From an uncultured Burkholderiales bacterium (lineage in GTDB: Bacteria > Pseudomonadota > Gammaproteobacteria > Burkholderiales > Burkholderiaceae_C): 32,998 nt of DNA. Below, in pieces: positions 24,866-32,998 of the stretch. Position 1 is the stretch's first letter. Each line of letters starts with the position of its first letter. The DNA is taken from NCBI GenBank assembly GCA_903935585.1, contig CAIZSE010000143.1, forward strand, positions 1-32,998, given 5' to 3'. The notes beneath the pieces were generated by a model. That model ran no database searches, was not told where the DNA came from, and saw only the letters and a program-made list of their open reading frames with translations. The position numbers and the translations under genes were made by a program.

Positions 24866-25326
24866 ACCCGTTTGATCTGCAGCGCGATGCCTTTGGTCGC
24901 TGGGTTTTGCAAATGCCCGATGGCACGCGCCATGTCCCGGTCACGGCTTTGCGCGCTTACCCCGTGTCAGCACCCGACGCAGGTGTGGCACTGATGGACG
25001 CTGAAGGTCATGAAATAGTCTGGATCGAGTCGCTGGCCCAGCTCGATCCGCCATTGCGTTTGCAGGTTCTGCAAGCCTTGAACGAGCGCGAATTTTTGCC
25101 CGAAATTCTTCAGCTGACCGATGTCAGCAGCTTTGCCACACCCTGCACCTGGTCGGTCGTCACCGATCGGGGTGTCACACAGTTCTTGCTCAAGGGCGAA
25201 GAAGACATACGGCGCCTGACAGGCACGGTGCTCTTGGTCAACGATGCCAATGGGGTTCAGTTCATGATCCGCGACCTGGCGGCCATGGACAAACACTCGC
25301 GCAAACTGCTCGACCGATTTCTTTGA
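24862..25326 (+). CDS. DUF1854 protein, cyanophycin-associated partner of the ABC exporter
   Basis: This 154-residue soluble protein without signal peptide or membrane segment starts within the ABC gene stop codon (ATGA), so it is translationally coupled. The pattern of short beta strands (FGRWVLQMPDG near the start, WSVVTDRGVTQFLLKGEEDIRRL in the middle, FMIRDLAAMDKHSRKLLDRFL at the end) is that of the DUF1854 family, which is found next to this exporter and cphA. No function is known. Coupling suggests a cytoplasmic accessory subunit or cargo adaptor of the exporter. Confidence 0.88.
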   Translation: MNPFDLQRDAFGRWVLQMPDGTRHVPVTALRAYPVSAPDAGVALMDAEGHEIVWIESLAQLDPPLRLQVLQALNEREFLPEILQLTDVSSFATPCTWSVVTDRGVTQFLLKGEEDIRRLTGTVLLVNDANGVQFMIRDLAAMDKHSRKLLDRFL

Positions 25327-25350
25327 ACAGCCTTTAAGAGCTGTTCAAAG
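25321..25350. terminator. hairpin spanning two convergent stop codons
   Basis: A perfect 11-bp stem, CTTTGAACAGC / GCTGTTCAAAG, with an 8-base loop contains the stop codons of both the DUF1854 gene (plus) and the beta-CASP gene (minus). No T-run follows on either strand, so termination would be weak or would rely on other factors. Sharing one structure between two genes is compact use of sequence. Confidence 0.55.
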
Positions 25351-26709
25351 CGGCCAGATCGAGCCGTGCTCGGGCACCAGTGCACGCCACTTGATTTCGT
25401 GTTCGATCCGCTGGCGCAGCATGTCCGAGCCCTCGCGCTCGCCGTGCACCACATACACCTGCCCCGGGGCACTGGGCATTTTGTGCAGCCAGCTCAACAA
25501 CTGGTTGGCATCGGCATGTGCGGACGCCGATTCGATTTGCACCACTTCGGCCCGCACGGTCACGTCTTGCGCATGGATTCGAATGGTGCCGTGACCGCTG
25601 GCCAGCGCCGCGCCACGGGTGCCTGGAGCCTGATAGCCAGTCAGAATGACCATGTTGCGATGATCGCCGGCGTATTGCATCAGATGGTGCAACACCCGCC
25701 CACCCGTGGCCATGCCGCTGGCCGCCAGGATGACCATGGGGCCGTGTCGGTGCAGCAATGACTTGGACTGCTCGGGCGTCTCCAGCATGGTGGCCACATG
25801 GTCCATGTTGCGCACTTCTTGCGCACTCAGGCGGTGTTCGCCGGGATGGCGCTCAAACAAGCCCGTGGTGTGAATGGCCATGGGACTGTCCAGAAAAATC
25901 GGCAATCCCTTGGGAATTTGCCCGGCGGCCTTGAGCTGCGCAATGGTGTGCAGCACAGCTTGCGCCCGCCCTACGGCAAACACCGGCACCACGGCCACGC
26001 CGCCGCGTGCGGCCAGCTTGTGCAAAAGGGGGCCGAGTTCTTCAAACAGTTTTTCCTTGGGGTGCTGGCGATCGCCATAGGTCGACTCGATCAAGACGGT
26101 ATCGGCCTGGGGTGGCGGCTCGGGCGGGTTCATCAAGGGGTCGTCAGGACGGCCCAGATCACCCGAAAACAAAATGCGCCGACCGCCTACGTCGAGCAGC
26201 AAACTCGCCGCACCCAAAATGTGTCCTGCCGACTGAAAGCGCGCCTTCCAGCCGCGAATCGGCTCGAACCACTGGCCCATTTTTTCAGCGTGCAACTGTT
26301 TCAAGCTCTGGATGGCTTCTTGCTTTGTGTAAAGCGGTAGGGCCGGGGCGTGTTTGGAGAAGCCATGTCGATTGGCAAAAAAAGCGTCTTTTTCCTGAAT
26401 GTGCCCGCTGTCGGGCAGCAAGATGCTGGCCAGATCGCAGGTGCCCGATGTGGCATGCACCCGGCCCCGAAAGCCGTTTTTCACCAGCAAGGGCAGGTAG
26501 CCACTGTGGTCGAGATGTGCATGGGTCAGGACCACGGCCTGGATGTCGCCAGGGACCACTGGCAAGGGGTTCCAGTTGCGCAAACGCAGTTGTTTGTAGC
26601 CCTGGAACAAACCGCAATCCACCAACAAGCGCTGGTGATTGTGCTCAATCAGGTACTTGGAGCCGGTCACGGTGTCGGCTCCGCCCAGGAAGGTGATGGT
26701 GGCGCTCAT
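25345..26709 (-). CDS. MBL-fold beta-CASP nuclease (RNA specificity domain family)
   Basis: This 454-residue protein has a metallo-beta-lactamase core with zinc motif HAHLDH (63-68), a SGDLGR-type motif near 199, a beta-CASP domain, and a C-terminal RMMBL region (YVVHGERE). The organisation matches the bacterial relatives of CPSF73/Ysh1, which act as RNA endo- or exonucleases, and it lacks the long C-terminus of RNase J. The ATG at 26709 is the first codon of family-like sequence (SATITFLGGADTVTGS), and GAGG lies about twelve bases upstream. It follows dnaJ on the same strand but is separated from it by a strong terminator. Confidence 0.9.
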   Translation of the reverse strand: MSATITFLGGADTVTGSKYLIEHNHQRLLVDCGLFQGYKQLRLRNWNPLPVVPGDIQAVVLTHAHLDHSGYLPLLVKNGFRGRVHATSGTCDLASILLPDSGHIQEKDAFFANRHGFSKHAPALPLYTKQEAIQSLKQLHAEKMGQWFEPIRGWKARFQSAGHILGAASLLLDVGGRRILFSGDLGRPDDPLMNPPEPPPQADTVLIESTYGDRQHPKEKLFEELGPLLHKLAARGGVAVVPVFAVGRAQAVLHTIAQLKAAGQIPKGLPIFLDSPMAIHTTGLFERHPGEHRLSAQEVRNMDHVATMLETPEQSKSLLHRHGPMVILAASGMATGGRVLHHLMQYAGDHRNMVILTGYQAPGTRGAALASGHGTIRIHAQDVTVRAEVVQIESASAHADANQLLSWLHKMPSAPGQVYVVHGEREGSDMLRQRIEHEIKWRALVPEHGSIWPL

Positions 26710-26730
26710 GTCTGCATGTTGCACCTCAAT

Positions 26731-26765
26731 AAAAAAGGCGGTTTGACGCAAGTCAAACCGCCTTT
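26731..26765 (-). terminator. intrinsic terminator after dnaJ
   Basis: On the minus strand a perfect 14-bp stem (AAAGGCGGTTTGAC / GTCAAACCGCCTTT) with a 4-base loop runs into a T-rich tract ending at 26731. It lies 16 bases beyond the dnaJ stop codon and ends the heat-shock unit. Confidence 0.92.
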
Positions 26766-26781
26766 CAGTGAACGCCCGGCT

Positions 26782-27921
26782 TTACGCGCCGAAGAACCCT
26801 TTGAGTTTGTCGGTCCAGCTTTCGCCGCTGGGCTGGTGCTTCCCACCGCCTTTGCTCAGCGAGTCATCAAACTCCTTGAGCAGCTTTTTCTGGTGCTCGG
26901 TGAGCTTGACGGGCGTTTCCACCGTGATGTGGCAATACAGATCGCCGGGGTAGCTGCCGCGCACGCCTTTGATGCCTTTGCCGCGCAAGCGGAATTGTTT
27001 GCCCGTCTGGGTGCCTTCCGGGATGTCGATGGCTGCTTTTCCGCCCAAAGTGGGCACGTCAATTTCGCCACCCAAAGCCGCTTTGGTGAAGCCGATGGGC
27101 ACAGCACAGTGCAAGTCATCGCCATCGCGTTCAAAAATCGCATGCTTCTTGAGGCGGATCTCGATGAAGAGGTCACCCGGTGGCCCGCCATTGGTACCAG
27201 GTTCACCGTTGCCAGCACTGCGGATGCGCATGCCATCGTCGATGCCCGCCGGGATTTTGACTTCGAGTGTTTTTTGTTTTTTGACCTTGCCCTGGCCTTG
27301 GCATGTGCCGCAGGGCTCTGGAATGATCTTGCCGGTGCCTCGGCAATGCGGGCAGGTTTGCTGCACGCTGAAAAACCCTTGGCGCATTTGCACTTGGCCC
27401 TGACCATGGCAGGTCGAGCAGGTTTTTGCGCTGGTGCCCGGCTTGGCGCCGGAACCACTGCAGGTGTCACAGGCATCCCAGCTCGGAATGCGCAATTGCG
27501 AATCCTTGCCATGGGCGGCCTCTTCGAGCGTGATCTCCATGGCGTAGCTCAGGTCTGCACCACGGAAAACCTGGCGTCCGCCGCCACGCCCACCGCGGGC
27601 CTGGCCACCAAAGATGTCGCCAAAGATGTCACCAAAGGCATCACCAAACCCGCCAAAGCCTTCGGCACCACCGCGCATATTGGGGTCGACACCGGCATGG
27701 CCGTGCTGGTCGTAGGCAGCGCGCTTTTGCGCGTCCGACAGCATTTCGTAGGCTTCTTTGACTTCCTTGAATTTGGCCTCGGCTTCTTTGGCTTTCGCAT
27801 CCTCACCCTGGTTGCGGTCAGGGTGGTACTTCATCGCCAATTTGCGATAAGCCTTTTTGATGTCTTCGTCTGAGGCGTTTTTGGCAACGCCCAGCACTTC
27901 GTAAAAATCTCGTTTGGCCAT
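26782..27921 (-). CDS. dnaJ: chaperone DnaJ (Hsp40)
   Basis: This 379-residue co-chaperone stimulates DnaK ATP hydrolysis and delivers unfolded clients. It has an N-terminal J domain with the HPD motif (YHPDRNQ near residue 31), a Gly/Phe-rich stretch (about 75-115), four zinc repeats of the CxxCxGxG form ([32 protein letters not shown]), and the C-terminal client-binding domains. The ATG at 27921 has GGA about eight bases upstream. It follows dnaK after 102 bases of structured spacer and is probably expressed by read-through from dnaK. Confidence 0.98.
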   Translation of the reverse strand: MAKRDFYEVLGVAKNASDEDIKKAYRKLAMKYHPDRNQGEDAKAKEAEAKFKEVKEAYEMLSDAQKRAAYDQHGHAGVDPNMRGGAEGFGGFGDAFGDIFGDIFGGQARGGRGGGRQVFRGADLSYAMEITLEEAAHGKDSQLRIPSWDACDTCSGSGAKPGTSAKTCSTCHGQGQVQMRQGFFSVQQTCPHCRGTGKIIPEPCGTCQGQGKVKKQKTLEVKIPAGIDDGMRIRSAGNGEPGTNGGPPGDLFIEIRLKKHAIFERDGDDLHCAVPIGFTKAALGGEIDVPTLGGKAAIDIPEGTQTGKQFRLRGKGIKGVRGSYPGDLYCHITVETPVKLTEHQKKLLKEFDDSLSKGGGKHQPSGESWTDKLKGFFGA

Positions 27922-27948
27922 GGGGCAATCCAACCGTTAGAACAAGAA

Positions 27949-28011
27949 CGCCGCGAAGGCGATTCAGTCACCTGAATCAGCTTGCGCGGCGGGACTGCGG
28001 GAAACCCGCAG
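27949..28011 (-). other. structured dnaK-dnaJ spacer with nested stem-loops
   Basis: Two structures lie between dnaK and dnaJ. The larger has an outer 7-bp stem (CGCCGCG at 27949-27955 with CGCGGCG at 27985-27991) around an inner 7-bp hairpin (GATTCAG / CTGAATC, 27961-27978). Beside it is CTGCGGG-AAA-CCCGCAG (27995-28011). None has a T-run. They may reduce or protect the dnaJ part of the message. Confidence 0.6.
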
Positions 28012-28023
28012 AGGGGTGGGGTA

Positions 28024-29952
<1,929 letters not shown>

Positions 29953-29990
29953 TTTTATGCTCCGAAATTGATTGAAATACAGATGATTTG

Positions 29991-30019
29991 AAGTTGGGGG
30001 GTGGGGGCGACTTTTCAAG
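29991..30019 (-). promoter_or_regulatory. candidate sigma-32 promoter for dnaK
   Basis: On the minus strand CTTGAAA (30019-30013), a 13-base spacer and CCCCAACTT (29999-29991) match the heat-shock consensus CTTGAAA / CCCCATNT well. It lies between grpE and dnaK, giving dnaK its own heat-inducible start in addition to read-through. Confidence 0.7.
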
Positions 30020-30059
30020 TCCCCCTACGCCAAAAAAGGTTTTAGGTGAAAGCCTGTGC

Positions 30060-30617
30060 TTACTTGGGGGCCGTGACCGTCACCAAAGCAGGGCGAAGCA
30101 CGCGGTCAGCGATGGAGTAGCCCTTTTGCAGCACCGATACCACGGTGTTGGCCTCTTGTTCGGCGGGCACCACGCTGATGGCCTGGTGGTGGTGTGGGTC
30201 GAACTTGGTGCCGGCAGGGGGGGCTATTTCGAGCACTTTGTTGCGTTCCAGTGCGCTTTTGAGCTGGCGCAAGGTGGCTTCAGAGCCTTCCCGGATTTGC
30301 TCGATGGTGACATTGGGAATGGCCAGCCCGGCTTCCAGGCTGTCCAGCACCGGCAACAGGCTGTCTGCAAATCCCTCGACGGCGAACTTGCGGGCCTTGG
30401 CGATTTCGTCATCGGCTCGGCGGCGGGCGTTTTGCACATCGGCCTGGGCACGCAGGAATTGATCGGCCAGATCGGCGTTTTGCGCCTTCAGATTGGCCAG
30501 TTCAGCTTGCGCATCGCCCAGCAGGTCAGAGGGGGCGGAGCTCAAATTCACGGCTTCAGCGGCCAGTTCTTCGTTGCTCAAGGGATTGTTGTTGGGGTTT
30601 TGTGTGGCTTCTGACAT
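30060..30617 (-). CDS. grpE: nucleotide exchange factor GrpE
   Basis: This is the 185-residue GrpE that releases ADP from DnaK. It has an N-terminal disordered stretch, a long coiled-coil (about 35-90, [21 protein letters not shown]), and the C-terminal beta domain ([12 protein letters not shown] and [21 protein letters not shown]). The ATG at 30617 is chosen because the family starts near here and the upstream frame adds only five residues. The ribosome binding site is weak. It is the first gene of the grpE-dnaK-dnaJ cluster and is preceded by a sigma-32-like promoter. Confidence 0.97.
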   Translation of the reverse strand: MSEATQNPNNNPLSNEELAAEAVNLSSAPSDLLGDAQAELANLKAQNADLADQFLRAQADVQNARRRADDEIAKARKFAVEGFADSLLPVLDSLEAGLAIPNVTIEQIREGSEATLRQLKSALERNKVLEIAPPAGTKFDPHHHQAISVVPAEQEANTVVSVLQKGYSIADRVLRPALVTVTAPK

Positions 30618-30649
30618 GAACAATGTCCGCAAAAATGGATACCCCTGTT

Positions 30650-30677
30650 AAATTGGGGCGTTGTCTCAGGCTTCAAG
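30650..30677 (-). promoter_or_regulatory. candidate sigma-32 promoter for grpE
   Basis: On the minus strand CTTGAAG (30677-30671), a 12-base spacer and CCCCAATTT (30658-30650) match the heat-shock sigma consensus. It lies 32 bases before the grpE start codon and directly after the terminator of the FKBP gene. No CIRCE element was seen, so regulation through RpoH rather than HrcA is expected here. Confidence 0.8.
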
Positions 30678-30684
30678 AGGTCAA

Positions 30685-30708
30685 GAAAAAACCCGCCAGA
30701 GTGGCGGG
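30685..30708 (-). terminator. intrinsic terminator after the FKBP gene
   Basis: On the minus strand a 7-bp stem (CCCGCCA / TGGCGGG, 3-base loop) is followed by six Ts. It lies 26 bases past the FKBP stop codon and insulates it from the grpE heat-shock promoter eight bases further on. Confidence 0.9.
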
Positions 30709-30734
30709 CAGAGTCCAGGGGGTAAGCGGCAGGC

Positions 30735-31085
30735 TCAGCTCAGGGCCAGCAATTCCACGTCGAACTTCAAGGTGGCATTGGCTGGAATCACACCGCCAGC
30801 GCCGCGGGCGCCATAGCCCAGTTCGGAAGGGATAATCAGGGTGCGCTGACCGCCCACCTTCATGCCGGCCACACCTTCGTCCCAGCCCTTGATGACCATG
30901 CCAGCGCCCAGACCGAACACAAAGGGATCGCGGCGGTCACGGCTGGAGTCGAACTTGGCGCCTTGCACCCCTTCGTTGTAGAGCCAGCCGGTGTAGTGCA
31001 CCGTCACGTCTTGACCTGGGGTGGCTTCTGCGCCTTCGCCCACGACGGTGTCTTCGTATTGCAGGCCGGAGGGTGTGGTGTTCAT
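30735..31085 (-). CDS. FKBP-type peptidyl-prolyl cis-trans isomerase
   Basis: This 116-residue single-domain FKBP speeds proline isomerisation in protein folding. Typical segments are VTVHYTGWLYN (about 27-37), FDSSRDR, FVFGLGAGMVIKGWDEGVAGMKVGG (about 56-80) and IPSELGYGARGAGGVIPANATL. It has no signal peptide, so it is cytoplasmic. It has its own terminator. The ribosome binding site before the ATG at 31085 is weak. It lies next to the chaperone cluster but is not part of that transcript. Confidence 0.95.
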   Translation of the reverse strand: MNTTPSGLQYEDTVVGEGAEATPGQDVTVHYTGWLYNEGVQGAKFDSSRDRRDPFVFGLGAGMVIKGWDEGVAGMKVGGQRTLIIPSELGYGARGAGGVIPANATLKFDVELLALS

Positions 31086-31209
31086 GGGGGAGCTTTCAGG
31101 AGGGAATGGCCCGGGCTAGCCATGTGGCAAACCCGGAGGTCGAAAACCCAAAATTATGCCAGCACAGAAGGCCGGGCGCCATGGGGCAGGCCGATGCGCG
31201 TGCCGTTGA

Positions 31210-32382
31210 TCAGGCCAAAAGCCCCCGGCGTGCCAAGTCGCGCATCAGGGCACGCGCACCATATGCCCAAGGCTTGGCCTGGTCGGAGGTGGTGACCTGG
31301 TTGACCAAGGTGCCCAGCAGCGGGGTGGAGACGCTGACCACATCGCCCACCACATGTGTGAAGCCCTGGCCTGGGCCGTGTCGGTCTTGGGTGGGGGCGA
31401 ACATGGTGCCCAGAAACAGCATCATGCCGTCGGGGTATTGGTGGTATTTGCCCATGGCTTGCCCGACCAGGTCCAGCGGATCCCGGCTGATTTGCGACAG
31501 GGAACTGCTGCCTTGCATGACAAAACCCTCGGGGCCTTGCACTTTCAGGCTCAGATCACACTGGCGGACATCGTCGATGCCGAAGTGATCGTCAAACAGG
31601 CGAATGAAAGGGCCGATGGCGCAACTGGCGTTGTTGTCCTTGGCCTTGCCCAGCAACAAAGCGCTGCGGCCTTCAAAGTCGCGCAGGTTCACATCGTTGC
31701 CCAGGGTCGCGCCCACCACTTCGCCGCGCGAATTGGTCGCCAGCACAATTTCGGGCTCGGGGTTGTTCCATTGGCTGCCCGGGTGGATGCCGATCATGGC
31801 GCCTGTGCCTACAGCGCTCATGGGCTGCGCTTTGGTGAAGATCTCGGCATCGGGCCCGATGCCGACTTCAAGGTACTGAGACCACATGCCTTGGGCCAGC
31901 AGCACTTCTTTGAGTTTGGCCGATTCGGGCGAACCCGGTTTCACGTTGCGCAAGTTGTCACCGATCACGGCCACCACCGCTTGCCGCACGGCCTCGGCCC
32001 GGCTGGCATCGCCCCGGGCTTGTTCTTCGATCACGCGCTCCAGCATGCTGGCCACAAAAGTCACACCTGCGGCCTTGATGGCTTGCAAATCGCAAGGTGC
32101 CATGAACCAGGGCAACGCAGGGTCACGGCCAGTCTCGGTGCTGTTGACCAGGATCGCTGCCGTGTCGCCCAGCCGATGGGCCCGGCCGGATGCCATGAAC
32201 TGTTGGACGCGAATGGCCGCCTGGTCTTGTTCCAGCAAGTCGCTGCAAGTTGCCGCCAAAGGGGACAGGTCAAAAACCGCTTCGGGCGTGACCGCGACCA
32301 GGACAGGCCCGGTGTCTGGTTGCCAAATGCGACCGATCAACAGGGCTTGTTCGCAAGGCTGGGGCAAGGTGGTGGCGTTCAT
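31210..32382 (-). CDS. fumarylacetoacetate hydrolase (FAH) family enzyme
   Basis: This 390-residue protein has the FAH-fold metal site in its C-terminal half: NNPEPE with Glu209 and Glu211, then Asp230 of LGNDVNLRDFEGRS. Family members hydrolyse or dehydrate 2-oxo acid-type substrates. The N-terminal 150 residues are longer than in small FAH enzymes. The 390-residue branch includes sugar-acid and unassigned enzymes, so I leave the reaction open. The start at 32382 lacks a clear ribosome binding site. It diverges from the OmpA-type lipoprotein gene across 189 bases in which I saw no convincing promoter. Confidence 0.88.
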   Translation of the reverse strand: MNATTLPQPCEQALLIGRIWQPDTGPVLVAVTPEAVFDLSPLAATCSDLLEQDQAAIRVQQFMASGRAHRLGDTAAILVNSTETGRDPALPWFMAPCDLQAIKAAGVTFVASMLERVIEEQARGDASRAEAVRQAVVAVIGDNLRNVKPGSPESAKLKEVLLAQGMWSQYLEVGIGPDAEIFTKAQPMSAVGTGAMIGIHPGSQWNNPEPEIVLATNSRGEVVGATLGNDVNLRDFEGRSALLLGKAKDNNASCAIGPFIRLFDDHFGIDDVRQCDLSLKVQGPEGFVMQGSSSLSQISRDPLDLVGQAMGKYHQYPDGMMLFLGTMFAPTQDRHGPGQGFTHVVGDVVSVSTPLLGTLVNQVTTSDQAKPWAYGARALMRDLARRGLLA

Positions 32383-32571
32383 GGTCGATTTTGTTGTTAA
32401 TCAATGTGAATATCTTGCCAGAAGGCCAAAGCCTTGGATGTCTCTGACAGGCCTGCAAATTTTGCCTGATGGCGGCATCAAAGGCCATGCACTGCAAGCG
32501 CGTGCGTTGCCGCACCGAAACGCCAGGGCATCAACATTAGAGTGGTTTGCATGAATCAAAGGATCTTTCAG

Positions 32572-32998
32572 ATGAAGACAAGTCATGCATTCAAAGCCGC
32601 TGGCAGTTCGACCTGTGCTTTGGCCATTTTGCTCACGGGTTGCGCCACCGCCACGCCAGAGCAAAAGGCGGCAGGCACCGGCGCCTTGATTGGCGCGGTG
32701 GCCGGTCAGTTATTGGGGCGCGACAGCCAATCCACCGCCATTGGTGCCGGCCTGGGGGCTTTGGGCGGATATGTCTGGTCCAAAAACATGGAAGACAAAA
32801 AGCGCGCCATGGAAACCGCCACCGCGGGCACGGGCACGGTGGTCACCCAAACCGCAGACAACCAGCTCAAGCTGAGTATCCCGAACGACATTTCTTTTGA
32901 CACGGGCCGGTATGACATCAAACCGAATTTGCGCCCGATCCTGGACCAGTTTGCCCAAGGCCTGGGTCAGCAGCCCGGCATGGAAGTGCGCATCGTGG
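32572..32998 (+). CDS. OmpA family lipoprotein with glycine zipper (partial, runs off right edge)
   Basis: The first 142 residues are visible. A lipoprotein signal ends in LTGC with Cys24, so the protein is probably anchored in the outer membrane. Residues about 35-69 are a glycine zipper (GTGALIGAVAGQLLG and AIGAGLGALGGYVWS). An OmpA-type peptidoglycan-binding domain begins near 97 (LKLSIPNDISFDTGRYDIKP) and is cut by the window end. This layout is that of YiaD-like lipoproteins. The ATG at 32572 is preferred over the one at 32551 because AGGA lies eight bases upstream. The 3' end is missing. Confidence 0.9.
   Translation, partial: MKTSHAFKAAGSSTCALAILLTGCATATPEQKAAGTGALIGAVAGQLLGRDSQSTAIGAGLGALGGYVWSKNMEDKKRAMETATAGTGTVVTQTADNQLKLSIPNDISFDTGRYDIKPNLRPILDQFAQGLGQQPGMEVRIV

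Overview
The window looks like chromosomal DNA of a betaproteobacterium of the order Burkholderiales, most likely the family Comamonadaceae (Limnohabitans, Rhodoferax or Polaromonas type). This is an inference from the GC-rich coding sequence, the gene families present, a paired cphA'/cphA cyanophycin locus and a grpE-dnaK-dnaJ cluster with sigma-32 type promoters. No rRNA, tRNA, CRISPR array, integrase or transposase was recognised.

Left arm (1-5413). The first 1.1 kb is visibly AT-richer and carries two small orphan genes, a membrane protein and a secreted protein. Next is a locus with a duplicated module. A two-gene unit of a MltB-type lytic transglycosylase and a 73-residue Trp-rich protein exists intact at 3979-5413. 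A second copy at 1142-2182 has lost the transglycosylase N-terminus, and a third remnant of about 25 codons lies at 597-670. A Tat/lipoprotein-type M48 metalloprotease with TPRs sits between the two larger copies.

Metabolic middle (5572-17598). A forward group encodes a histone-deacetylase-fold amidohydrolase, a crotonase-fold protein of the ECHDC3 type without the two catalytic glutamates, and an MscS channel. A reverse dctPQM TRAP transporter operon follows, with an intrinsic terminator between dctP and dctQ. Divergent from it are etfB-etfA, an acyl-CoA dehydrogenase and a nitronate monooxygenase, then a membrane acyltransferase. The 282-base dctP/etfB divide holds a TetR-type operator and a strong ACGT-containing palindrome. 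This fits control by acyl-CoA or branched-chain catabolism regulators. The flavoprotein pair would accept electrons from the dehydrogenase.

Cyanophycin locus (17593-25326). Two cyanophycin synthetase-like genes (cphA' then cphA, reverse strand) are divergent from an ABC exporter that carries an extra N-terminal domain with a zinc ribbon, and from its translationally coupled DUF1854 partner. The two synthetases look complementary. CphA keeps the Mur-ligase P-loop but has lost an N-terminal HxxEH motif. CphA' keeps HxxEH but has lost the P-loop and the C-terminal Mur lobe. No cyanophycinase gene is in the window. This is the most interesting system here.

Right arm (25345-32998). On the reverse strand are a beta-CASP nuclease, then the heat-shock cluster grpE-dnaK-dnaJ with two candidate sigma-32 promoters and a structured dnaK-dnaJ spacer, an FKBP isomerase and a fumarylacetoacetate hydrolase family enzyme. 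An OmpA-type lipoprotein with a glycine zipper runs off the right edge. No transcription-factor gene was recognised, so every regulator implied by the sites must be encoded elsewhere.
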